Assembly: GCA_963920575.1 (NCBI GenBank)
Contig: OY986965.1
Span: forward strand, 6,403,134 to 6,467,133
Origin: Narthecium ossifragum
Lineage: Eukaryota > Streptophyta > Magnoliopsida > Dioscoreales > Nartheciaceae
Direction: 5' to 3'
DNA: 64,000 bases
The notes beneath the pieces were generated by a model that saw only the letters and a list, made by a program, of their open reading frames with translations, had not been told where the DNA came from and did not search any database. How positions within the stretch are numbered: position 1 is the stretch's first letter; each line of letters begins with the position of its first letter. This document shows positions 1-10,400 of the stretch, piece after piece. A program made the position numbers and the translations under genes.

Positions 1-31
1 GGTCGTAAAATGATTACATAAATGTGTTTAC

Positions 32-1416
32 CTGCCCCTGAGTGTCCATCTGCATTGCTACAATTGGGTCCAAAATAACCCCTCGGACTGGACAGCCCAT
101 GAGATATGCTGCAGATTTATGTGCACAAGAACAAAAATCAATGCTCAGAGTGGTGGCAGACCTTTTATGCACATGATGGCATGGTGATTGTCTACATAGT
201 TCAAGCAAATCCTAGAAAACTTGAATTCACATTGCAGCACAAAAAAAAAGTTTCAACAGGATCAAACAGCAATAACACTAGTGAGAGAAATACCAGTAAG
301 AAGATGTCCAGCTTCATGAACAAGAACTCGGCGTCTATATGGTGGCCACAAACATAAAATCTGAGCAAGACTGCTACCTCCAAGAAAAATTGCATCCACA
401 ATTGCTAATCCCAGTATAGCTGCTAAGTTAGGTCGGATGTCTATTCCTTGAGAAACCAAGAAAGATACACCACCAAGGAATGCAATCAATGTTATTCTGG
501 AGCTTCCAGCAAGGCCCCATTTCTTCGGAGCAAGTTTAGAAGCTGGGAGAAAAAGCAAACTCGTTCAACTTCCAGTGATATAAGCATAATACTATAAGTA
601 ACACCAAGCCCAGATAATCATGCAATTGATAACAAGGAAGAATCAGTAGTTCTTACTGAAAACTATGGAAAAAGCAAATGATCTAGACAAGATAAAAAGA
701 GAGACCAAGAATTAGGAAAAGCAACGCTAAGGAAGTTTACCTTCCAAACCAGTTAATTCCTTCAAAACAGTTGGGGTCACATTCCTTGGGCCCTCTAGAA
801 CTGCAATGCCCAAAATAAAAAAGATAACTGCTATCAGTAAACAATTGAATTGAGTTTAAGATGAGTTCGGATTAAAGGGAAGTCATTTTTCCGAAAAAGG
901 GCAAGAAACCCCTGTCCTGGAGGGGAAAGATAGCTTATAATTATAATTGCTTTAGAATTGCGTACCTATGTTCTTGCATTTGCCGAAAGAGGGCAAGAAA
1001 CCCCGGTCCTGGAGAAACGCGTAGGCGCTAGCCACAAGCCTCATGTCATCGGCATTCAAGCATGTATCGAGAACCTCCCAATCTCTCTCCGTCCTTGACG
1101 CACCCGGCAAATACCCAACCGAGGGAACCGACGAGGGCGAAGAACTCGGAAATGAAGGAGAAGAAGACGAAGGTGACTGTATCTCAACGCTCTCGAGGTT
1201 TTTCAAGAACCGGAGGGCCCTCGCGAGGTCCTTCTCCCGCACGGCGTCCTCGTACTCGCGCCATTCTCGAAGGGCTTGGACGGGTACCAAGGGTCGGCTT
1301 CTCTGGATGCGAAGCTTCGGAGCCGGGGATGAGATGAAAAGCGGAGATTTGGGGGATTTAACGGCGGAGTAGGGAAAGGTCAAGGGAACGAGCCATGGAA
1401 TGCAAGACGAAGCCAT
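32..1416 (-). CDS. VIR3: VIR3-like chloroplast membrane metalloprotease homologue (5' part, 4 exons)
   Basis: Exons read on the minus strand are 1416-966, 800-741, 542-294 and 108-32. All borders are GT-AG and the phases join (1,1,1,0). The reading frame leaves the window, so the C-terminus is missing. The first exon begins MASSCIPWLVP and is rich in Ser, Pro and Arg, like a plastid transit peptide; an in-frame ATG at 1479 is an alternative start. Exon 3 holds a hydrophobic stretch followed by HEAGHLLT, the zinc-binding HExxH of FtsH-like M41 peptidases, and exon 4 continues with AYLMGCPVRGVILDP. This combination is known from the VIRESCENT3 family (Arabidopsis At1g56180 type), putative membrane proteases needed for early chloroplast development. 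The family assignment comes from remembered motifs, not from a search. Proteolytic activity is inferred from HEAGH only. Confidence 0.78.
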
Positions 1417-1540
1417 GGGAACGATGGAGCTTAATCCGGGGCGGCTATAAAATCCACGGACTTTTGCATTCCGGTCCATATACTTCTCTAAAAATGTATT
1501 TTGATACCACGGGCTTGGAATTTATGATTTGATACCATCA

Positions 1541-1748
1541 TCAACCTTATAAGAGCAAAAACGATTATAATAATATTTTATTGGCTATGTTTTATGGTGG
1601 CAGTGAACAAAAAGCTATGACCAACCTTCGAACCCTGGACCACCTACAGGTCAACACAGCCGTCTAACCAGACCAACTACAGGGAGTTTGTTGAAATTTC
1701 ATATTAACAATAACTAAAAACTGTGCCAGGGGTACAGGTGAGTACTAG
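1541..1748 (+). mobile_element. Helitron-like unit 1 of a tandem triplet
   Basis: The unit starts TCAACCTTATAAGAGC directly after an A at 1540 and ends with an imperfect 7-bp hairpin (1721-1737, one mismatch) followed 7 bases later by CTAG at 1745-1748. Plant Helitrons insert between A and T, start TC and end with a hairpin plus CTRR. It is 208 bp and non-coding. The next unit follows at once. Confidence 0.6.
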
Positions 1749-1949
1749 TCTACCTTATAAGATCAAATAGTAGTTACTTTTATGATTCATCATCTGAGTC
1801 ATAAACTTATACACACATGACATACACGTGGTATAAAATTATAATTAAATAAACAAAACAAAGGATAATGGCTGATGTGGCGTAAGTTATAATAGAGATA
1901 GTGGGGGTGGGCAGTTAGCCGTGCCAGGTGGCACGGGCCCACCACCTAG
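1749..1949 (+). mobile_element. Helitron-like unit 2 of a tandem triplet
   Basis: It starts TCTACCTTATAAGATC and ends with the perfect hairpin CCGTGCCAGGTGGCACGG (1919-1936; 8-bp stem, 2-base loop), then CTAG at 1946-1949. It is 201 bp and non-coding. The first 16 bases resemble those of both neighbouring units, which supports one related family. Confidence 0.72.
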
Positions 1950-2179
1950 TCTATCTATATAAGACACGGTTTTACTTACATCGGATGGCCTACAAGAGTT
2001 TAGAAGATTTATATCTTGTGATTTAGAATCACCCCAATCACACAAACTTAGTTATTTTTAAAAATAACTGAATTAATTCTTATATGAAGAGTTGGGTGTG
2101 GTGGGGGTGGTTACTGAAGAGAGATAATGAGAGGCGGGTGTGATTGGCAAACCGTGCAATTTGCACGGGGATCCGCTAG
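1950..2179 (+). mobile_element. Helitron-like unit 3 of a tandem triplet
   Basis: It starts TCTATCTATATAAGAC and ends with the hairpin CCGTGCAATTTGCACGG (2152-2168), followed by CTAG at 2176-2179 and then a host T at 2180. It is 230 bp and non-coding. It shares the G-rich tract gtgggggtgg with unit 2 (2101-2110 and 1901-1910). Confidence 0.72.
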
Positions 2180-2230
2180 TCAAATTATAATACATGGTAA
2201 AATGATACAAGTACCCCAATGGTGTTATAT

Positions 2231-2280
2231 GGGCTGACAGTAAACTGGTCACGTGACACACACGTGACTACTGTCAGCCC
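2231..2280. repeat. 50-bp interrupted palindrome with paired CACGTG boxes
   Basis: The outer arms GGGCTGACAGTA (2231-2242) and TACTGTCAGCCC (2269-2280) pair perfectly. The inner arms GTCACGTG (2248-2255) and CACGTGAC (2261-2268) also pair. There is a 5-base bulge in the left arm and an ACACA loop. It could be a transposon hairpin; CACGTG is also the core of plant G-box elements. Confidence 0.7.
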
Positions 2281-2329
2281 ATTTACACGTCGTTAGTGTT
2301 GAACCGGTCGATGTTGGTGTGAGGCGCGC

Positions 2330-2605
2330 TTGTGGTGGAGGACGACGCGGGCGAGGTCAGGTCTTCCCACGCTGCGCGAGGTTGGTCAGGGTGTCGATGA
2401 TGAAGAAGGCGGAGAGGACGATGATGGCGGCGGGGACGACGACGAGGCCGAGGGAGAGGCGCCAGACCCAGGCGGTGATGCTGGAGGTGGCGTAGTTGGT
2501 GAGGTTGGCGGAGACCACAACCACGCCCAGAAAGAGCTTGATATGATCAAAGATCGGTATCGTGGCGTTGAGGTGGATATGATCACTTCGCCAAGGGGGA
2601 AGCAA
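2330..2605 (-). pseudogene. Sugar transport protein (STP, MFS) relic
   Basis: The minus strand reads VVVSANLTNYATSSITAWVW followed by RLSLGLVVVPAAI and a membrane-like stretch ending TLTNLAQRG. This matches the central loop and transmembrane segment of plant proton/hexose symporters of the STP family, which usually read close to ANLINYGT..WGWRLSLGL..PA...PNSLIERG. Only about 80 residues survive, there is no start codon or continuing frame, and expected family residues are changed (PET-like motif to IDT, PNS to LTN). I call it a decayed fragment. The neighbouring Helitron-like units make capture or local transposon damage possible, but nothing proves it. Confidence 0.7.
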
Positions 2606-2639
2606 TGCTATGATGCTTAATGTTACGGCCTAAATGATG

Positions 2640-3093
2640 CTTCATCATCAACGATGAGATTCCCCATAAACTAATTAATTATTTACTTCTAAGCATGTTT
2701 TAGATGAATTATATATATATAAATCCATCATACCATCATCTTTTCTTTTCCCTAATCCCTAATCTATAAAATAACTCAACCCCAAAAAATTAGGTTTTTC
2801 CCGTATGGAATCAAATCCACCATTAAAACACAAAAGAATCAAACCACCATTTTTCAAGAATAATTAAAAATCACTAAAAAATCTAATAGAGAAATAGGAA
2901 GAAATTATCTCTTTTTTTTTGAAGACGAAGAAGAGCTTGAATCTCCCCCTATCCCTTACATAGAATTGATGGAAGAGATGAAATTGTGAGTATTTGATCT
3001 CCAAAATTTCCAAGGAAGAAACAATTGGGATTTAGATAGAGAAAATGAGATGATAGAGAGCAGAAAATCTATATATATATATATATATATATA
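2640..3093. other. AT-rich spacer, no gene seen
   Basis: This is an AT-rich non-coding stretch with homopolymer runs. It ends in a (TA)n microsatellite at 3070-3093 that runs into the assembly gap. Confidence 0.6.
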
Positions 3094-3293
3094 NNNNNNN
3101 NNNNNNNNNNNNNNNNNNNNNNNNNNNNNNNNNNNNNNNNNNNNNNNNNNNNNNNNNNNNNNNNNNNNNNNNNNNNNNNNNNNNNNNNNNNNNNNNNNNN
3201 NNNNNNNNNNNNNNNNNNNNNNNNNNNNNNNNNNNNNNNNNNNNNNNNNNNNNNNNNNNNNNNNNNNNNNNNNNNNNNNNNNNNNNNNNNNNN
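3094..3293. other. Assembly gap (200 N)
   Basis: Exactly 200 unknown bases, flanked on both sides by (TA)n. The round length suggests a placeholder of unknown true size, probably caused by the dinucleotide repeat. Confidence 0.99.
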
Positions 3294-3306
3294 ATATATA
3301 TATATA

Positions 3307-3335
3307 CTAGTGGTGCCCCCTACCACCTGGTAGGG
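3307..3335 (-). mobile_element. Helitron 3' terminus, minus strand
   Basis: Read on the minus strand, the hairpin CCCTACCAGGTGGTAGGG (3335-3318; 8-bp stem, GG loop) is followed by GGCACCACTAG and then T, ending at 3307. This is the same architecture as the three units at 1541-2179. The 5' end, which should lie at higher coordinates, is not clear; an AT-rich tract near 3488-3502 is a weak candidate. Confidence 0.6.
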
Positions 3336-3562
3336 TAACCACCAACCCCACCCCAATAACTACCCAATAGCTCCCTCCCGCTAAACCCCATCAACCTTAT
3401 GATGCCACATAAGCGCCACATATGCGCCACCTAGGACATTCTCTGCCACGTAGGACATTCTACAGTCACGTAGGACAACCTTTCTGTCATATATATATAC
3501 ACACACGTTTCCTGCGGGTTCTTGCGAGCAGAGGGGCTTGCTCAACTTAGGGTTTGGGTGGG

Positions 3563-3692
3563 AATAGCTCAAGTAGGGCTTGGAACTTGGGCTTTCTTTT
3601 GATCGGGGTGAACCAATAGCTCAAGTAGGGCTTGGAACTTGGGCTTTCTTTTGATCTGCTGAACCAATAGCTCAAGTAGGGCTTGGAACTTG
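3563..3692 (+). repeat. Tandem repeat, about 52-bp unit, 2.5 copies
   Basis: Units start with aatagctcaagtagggcttg at 3563, 3615 and 3666 (periods 52 and 51). Decayed echoes of the same words (gggctaaacc, agctc) continue to about 3810. No coding potential seen. Confidence 0.85.
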
Positions 3693-4112
3693 GGTTACTC
3701 ACTTGTGGCTTTCTTTGGACTGGGCTAAACCAACAGCTCTAGTAACCCTTAAGTGGGCTTGGGCCTTTGGTTAGTCATTTCTGGTTTTATTTTGGCTGGC
3801 TAAACCAAGTATACTAAGGGGATTTCTTGTGGGCTGCCCAGGCTACAGCCCGGTGCAGCCTACCCTTAGGTCCGCCCCTGTTAATAAGAATGTGAGGTGG
3901 GCTACTTCTCTGATCTCGATGATGATTTCCCAGAGCCCATGGAGTATATCGACATGATCGGCGTGATTAAGGTTGGTTGCAGGTTCGTCCTCTAGATGTT
4001 TGTTTAATAAGAACAGAGCATTCAAGTATTTTTCACAAAGTAGTATGATGCAAACTAGTTTATAATGTTGTTGTCTTAATTACTTAATCACCGATATATT
4101 TAGAGGATAGGA

Positions 4113-6529
4113 TGTCGCGCCCCGACCCGCGAAAGCCCAACCGGGCCGGGCAACGCGAACTGGAACCTACAAATGCGGAAAAAGAACGACGAGGTTTCCT
4201 CTAACCTATTGGTCTCCCTAACAATTCACCAAAACACCCTCAATTAAAACAATATTAATTAGCAAAACCTCGAACCTCAGATTAAAAACTCAAGTGTTAA
4301 TATATACAAATCCTCGGAGAGGGGAAGATTCAAAGTACAACATCACTCCCGTAGGAGACTAACTAACATAAGGGTAAAAAGCAGTAAATATCGCCACCTC
4401 TCAAAAGCCACCAGCCGCCGCCGCACCGCCGTCCAACTGCCCGGTAGGGGCCACAGAGGAAGAACTGACGCCTGCACCTGCAAAACGCAGCCCGGGTAGG
4501 TGTGAGCACTAAGCTCAGTAGGGATCTACACTACGACACACAGAAGGAAGAGGGAAACGCAACAGTGTCGCCCTCAAGTGGAATCTGGGTGTATACAGGG
4601 GTCCCATAACCCACCGCGTGTCCCTGAGGCCCACGATCATGGTCTTCCAGCCGGGCTGGTCACATGTCAGGTCACACTCAGTAGCAGGAAACGACACTGC
4701 TAACTCTCAACAGGACACTGAATACTGTTTGGTGGGAAGAGACACCACTGAGTAGGCAAATCCTCTACTCAAGAGTTTTAAGAAGAACCGGACACCGGCT
4801 ACACCTCAGATCCGACTCGAGGCCGACACGACCTCTACAATCATCAAGAACAAGTGCGCCAGTCATCTAAGCCTATCATCGAATCGACTGGACACCACAA
4901 TTCAAACCGGGTCCAAACAACCCAACCCCGGTCCTAGGGCTAAGTCCGAGCTTCCAGCCTCGGGACAGCGACCCAAAGATCACCCACGCCCTAACCAATG
5001 CAACTAATGCACACAACAACAATGCATGCTATGACATACACAGATAAGAAGCAAAGCATGCAACAGGATGTCAAGCATCATATAAGTCTACTGGATCGAT
5101 GCAGTGGTACTACCGACCGCTGCCAGCCGATCCGCAGTGGGTCCCGACATTATGACGGTACCACGACCGTCACCCGCGGACTCCTGCAACGGGAAGCAAC
5201 CCCGAAAACGATGATGAACAAAACACAATATAATATTATATTCCGAAATATAATATTATATTCAAAAACACCCAAAGCCTCTACTTAGGGGCTAATTGAT
5301 CCCGTCGATCCGACGCCCAAACAATGTCGGATTCAAGATCCAACTTAGCCACCAGTAGGTGTATATACCAGGATCAACATATCCAAATTTCATAATCATC
5401 CAACGGTTGGATTTACGGGCAAACGCTAATCAAAATCGTTAATCAAACTAACTTACCCATGAATTGCTGCAACGCAGCCCTTCAGCAAACAATTCATACG
5501 AAATCGTAGAAAAATCTGAAAATTACGAAACAAGATGGAATGGAAAGCTAACGAATAGTTATACAACTCTTATGTATATGAAAAGCCAAGATCATGTACT
5601 AACCGGCCGGAAAACTCACCGCAAGCCGGCTGTTTCTCAAGAACAGCAGAAAACCAGAAATCCGAGACTAATCATCCATAAAACCTACTCAAATCTCAAC
5701 TGATTAATATGAAACTTAAATCAGTAATTCTAACAGGTATAAGGAATCCAACAAATTAAGGATCAACAAGATCCAACGGCTAGATCTCAAGAAAACCCGA
5801 AAAGAACATCAGTAGGTATAACCCTACCTAGCTGCGCTTTCCTCGGCTGATTCCCCGCGATTTGATCACCAACAAGCCTCCAAACCACTTCAGGGATCTT
5901 CCTCTCGTTGTCACGAATCCAACGAGCCAAAGAACACCCAATTTGATGGTCGGAGGAGGGAGAACGGAGGTGAGGAAGGTGGCTGCCGGAAACAGGGGAA
6001 AAACAGGGCTTCGGGAGAGAAGGGAAGAAGGAAGAAGAAAGAGAGGAGAAGGAGGAAGAGGAGGGGAAGAAAAGAGGGGAAAGGGGGAGGGGAAAGCCGG
6101 GGAAAGGGGGAGAAAGTGAGGGGAGGGGAGGGAAAGTCCTCCCCCCCTCTGACAGAGGAGAACGACGGCCGTCGGTGGCCGTCCTCGCGAAGCAGAAAAG
6201 CCACCGACGCGATTCCGATCGGTCGCTCCAAGGAGCGATCGATCGTTCTCGCCCCGGATCAAAACAAACCGACTCGCTCACGAGTCCGATCGATCGTCCC
6301 AAGGAGCGATCGATCGCTCAAGGGTCGTCAGCTGCCCAAAGGCAAGCTTTCGCGCGCCCGAGCTGGGATCTTCCGATCCTGGGTCCACCTAGCCAGTCTA
6401 AACAAACATTAACACAAACAAGGCCGGTGTGTGCACATACGGGTGTGAAACAAACCAACAAGGCGCAATTTACCAAATTGCCCTTGTGGTCTATAACGAG
6501 CCACGGGGATAGAGGGGCAGGTCCTCACA
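4113..6529 (+). mobile_element. Solo LTR, 2.4 kb, with 5-bp target duplication
   Basis: The element starts TGTCGCGCCCCG at 4113 and ends GGTCCTCACA at 6529. It has the TG...CA ends of an LTR and is flanked by the direct repeat TAGGA (4108-4112 and 6530-6534). No primer-binding site, gag-pol or second LTR lies nearby, so it looks like the product of LTR-LTR recombination. The large size suggests a Gypsy-type parent, but no coding part is left to prove it. Inside are a purine-rich tract (about 5990-6140) and several gatcgatcg-containing inverted repeats (about 6210-6330). The open frames here are composition artefacts. Confidence 0.82.
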
Positions 6530-6534
6530 TAGGA

Positions 6535-7462
6535 CATGGAACATATTGGTGTTAAAATTTGTCCGTGTTCTTTGTGCTTATTATTTTATGTTTTTTGACT
6601 TGTTTTTTGCAACAAAATAGATACTACGATATGATCTTATCAACGAAGGTCACAAGATTGGGGCATGCATCATTTCTGTTTATGTTGACGGCACGAGACA
6701 GAGCAGGCTATGTGTACCCAAATGTAAATGCAGCAGGTGCATGGCTGTTGCTTTCAGAAACATTTATAGCGCTGACTTTGAATCATTCTGAGGGGGATAC
6801 AACATGTGAGATGATGGCTACCTTAATCCTTTTTAAGTTCAAGGTCACTGTTCTGGTCCCTGCAGAGAGTTGGTTGCAGAGAGTTGGTTGCAGAGAACAA
6901 CGTCGATGTCGCTCGAGAAGAACTTCGCGGCGGAGAATCGGTGGTAGTAGAGGATCTCGGCGTCAACGGGAGAAAGGCGGATGACGGCGGCGCTGCAAGG
7001 AGTCGGGACGGATGATGAGGCGCTGCAAGGAGTCGGGATGGATGACGGCGTCGACAAGAGAGAGGCGGATGACGGCGTCGATGGGAGAGAGGTGGGGAAC
7101 GGGTGTAAAACCTAGGAAACGGGTGTAAAACCACTTATGTGCACACGTGAGCGGTTTTCTGTTAAATTATAGTAACGGAGTCGGGGTCGGAACTGAATTT
7201 CACTTAGTTTATAATTTGGTGGTCTCAAATTACAAATCTCAAACCTGGTGATAGTAATTTGGTGGTATCAAATTACAAATCTCAAACCTGGTGATAGCAA
7301 AGTGCATTTCTGAGAAAGTAAGTGGTACCGGATCCCAAAATCCCTAAAATCTAGGTGTTAATGGAGCTTCGAAACCCGTTAACCCGGTAATCTCACCAGC
7401 GGTGCAAAACCCTCCTTTGGGACCCCATAAACCCCTTGCGTGCATCGAAGAAACGAGAGGCG
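6535..7462. other. Upstream region of CPNA2; low-complexity repeats, no gene recognised
   Basis: Around 6930-7100 there are short imperfect repeats of the type gcggatgacggcg and ctgcaaggagtcgg. At about 7210-7296 a 42-bp unit (tttggtggt..aaatctcaaacctggtgatag) occurs twice in tandem. The CPNA2 promoter must lie in the last few hundred bases, but I see no convincing TATA box. Confidence 0.5.
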
Positions 7463-10400
7463 ATGTCTCTCTCCTTCTCTTCAATCGTTTCCTCCTTCAA
7501 TGGCGTCTCTTTGATCGTAATTAGCTCTTTTGCACACTTCTGCGGCTCTGTAAAGGTTTTGTTGGCTTTTAGATGTAGAGATTCATGGAGTTTCTTGTCG
7601 CAGAGAGGTGGAGAGACCAGAAGGGGTCCTAGTTCATGGAGAAATTTGTCTGTTGGGAGGAGTTTTAGATCGAGAGCAGGTCCGAAGAGGATACTTTATG
7701 GGGATGATTGCAGGAGGAAGTTGCAAGTTGGGATTGATAAGCTTGCCGATGCCGTGTCGGTGACATTGGGACCCAAGGGTATCATTTTCGACTCGTTTGT
7801 TGGTTTGTATCTTTGAGAGTTATCTGGAATCTTCTAGGCATCCTTCTGCATTTTCTTTTTCGTCTGTTGGTGTTCCGGCCAATAAGATATATGGAGATTT
7901 TCCAGATTGCAACGAGGTTTTAGTCATGTTAAATTGTTTAACTTTTTTTTTTGTCCTTGGGAGTTTATTTTGTGTGTTGTAGTTATGTTCTGAGTCTCTA
8001 GGTTGAAGTAGAAAAGTACAGGGATTTTGAGTTATTGTTCGTTGCTTGTTGAGAAACCAATAGCCAGGTCATGTTTGAAGGATGCCAATCATCTTCTTGA
8101 AAATTGCATTCTCTTAGGAATTTCTTCTACGCTCTGGGAATGGGTCGTCAGGGGCGAGTTTCATGCTAAAAGCAAAACCTTGTGTGAGTATGGATGAGAG
8201 ACATTGTTCTAGCATTAACTGTTGAAGTTGTTACAAGTCCAAATGAACAAATATTTGTCTTGAGGAGTAAACAGTGATAGGAGCTGGATTTGTGCAACAG
8301 CTTGCAGGAATATAGATAAGCAAAATTATGATGAATCTTTCAAGGTGTTAAGTGTCCTGTGGGAACCACAAACGCATTGTGGTTTTATTCTCCATGTGAC
8401 TGACCTTTGCCTCAAAGTGGACTTTCTTGCACAGTTATTAGTAGCATAGCTTCCACAAGATCAGACCTTTTTCTTTGTTCCTTTCTTACTGGTCACTCTT
8501 ATCGCATATTTGAGAACAAGCTTTAGAGTCGTACAATGTTTATGTTCTCTCAGAGTAGTGCGATGACAAGCATCATGAAGTTCAAGAGGTCTATTACTGG
8601 TGTACTACCTATGATGTTACCTCCAGACAATAAGTGGCATACAACACCTGAAAGCTTCCGAGGACTCTTGGTGGAGAGTTGCCTGATTTTGTGTATAGGA
8701 TCCTAGTATACTCAACAACGGTCTCATAACTTTCAAGTTACTGTGCCTCTAAGGCTCGTAAACAGCGTTGAAGGATGTCCTGAATTAATTCTTAGTAATT
8801 CCATTTGTTCTTCAATGCCTGATACGATGAGTAAAATTCCCTTGAGTTGCGTGATCCTTTTTCTGTAGAGAGGAAATAATTTTCAGTGGCATGCGTTACC
8901 ATCTTGAAAGCATGATCGGGCATTAACTATTCGGCTTTTGTTGGAGAATGAGTAGACAATATAAGTTAGACTATCTATACACATTCTACAGCAAGAACTT
9001 ACTGATTAATGCTTTTTAGCTGGTCTACTTGGTTGCTTTCATTATGACAGATGTCAAGAGTCTATCTTTCACAAGATTGTCCTTTGGGTAATGAGCATAT
9101 CGATTCAATTTCTATGGCAACTGAGAGCAATTTGCTTGCTTTGTCATATTGGTTGGCCCACAGATTGTTGGAACCATGTTGTCGAACTTTACTTCTAAAA
9201 TGATTTTCCATCAGGAAGTAGTATGACTTCTGAGACAAATTCGATCTACTGTAATCTGAAAGTAAAAAGTAGAATTTTCAGCTCTCTACCTGAAATTTGT
9301 GCATTGATAGGATCATTCAAATCTTATTAACAATTGGCAAAAAAAACTGAATCGGATCAATACCAATGGCTATTATGAATAGAAAGACACCTAGAAAAAA
9401 ATTAGTTATAATTGTCTTGGGTAATAGGTGTGGTTTTGGCTGTATTGGCTTCATCTTTTGCTGTAACTGGTTGTTTTTACTCCATACCAAACGGGTTATT
9501 GAGCAGTCATTGGGTTTGTTGAGCAGTGATCAGGTGCACTCGTATTCTTGGTATTGTAAAAGAGATATCACATACAGTCACACTCATTGTTTAAAATTTC
9601 CGTCTAGCTGATAAATTCTTGCGTCCTTAACCACTATGAGTTGCGGGTAAAAGGTTTCATATACAGGGCGTAATGTAGTGCTTGATGAGTCCGGAGTGCC
9701 CAAAGTTATCAATGATGGGGTAACAATTGCAAAAGCCATTGAACTTTCAGATGCAATCGAAAATGCTGGTGCGACTTTACTTCAAGAGGTAAATCTTACT
9801 ACATACTTTCTTTGCTAGATATTTACTTTTTCCACCCAAACATTTACTTAAGGTGTGGCTTTTATCCCGCGAACTAAACTAGACAGGTAGCTTGCAAAAC
9901 TAATGACTCTGCGGGTGATGGGACTACCACTGCTATTGTTTTGGCTCGAGAAATGATTAAGTTGGGGTTGTTGGCTGTTGCTTCTGGGGCTAATCCAGCT
10001 TCTTTGAAGAAAGGAATTGATAAAGCTGTCCGTGAATTGGTCCAAATCTTGAGGAGCAAATGTGTCCCTTTAGGTGGAAATGATCAGATAAAAGGTTAAA
10101 GCTTTTTGGTCATTTAAAATTCAACCCAAGCCATAATATCTGTGAGCCTTTAAATGATTTTGTCCCCCCTCTCCAGCTGTGGCCTCAATTTCAGCGGGAA
10201 ACGATGATTTTATAGGTAGTCTGATAGCAAAAGCTATAGAGCAGATTGGTCCTAATGGAGTGATCTCTATCGAATCATCTTCAGGTATTGATACTACAAT
10301 CGAAGTTCAAGAAGGCATGAAGGTAAATAAGACTAACCTCTTTCAAATATTTGATCTTTCTTACCATTAACTATTCGTGTGTGTTATACAGATCGACAAG

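Noticed and set aside
3050..3356. Open frames across the N gap
   Set aside because: They consist of unknown bases and (TA)n.
5787..6302. 171-residue Ser/Pro/Phe-rich open frame
   Set aside because: It lies within the solo LTR over a purine-rich tract, and overlapping frames are open as well, so it is a composition effect.
6559..6984. 141-residue open frame upstream of CPNA2
   Set aside because: No recognisable motif, and the second half overlaps local repeats.
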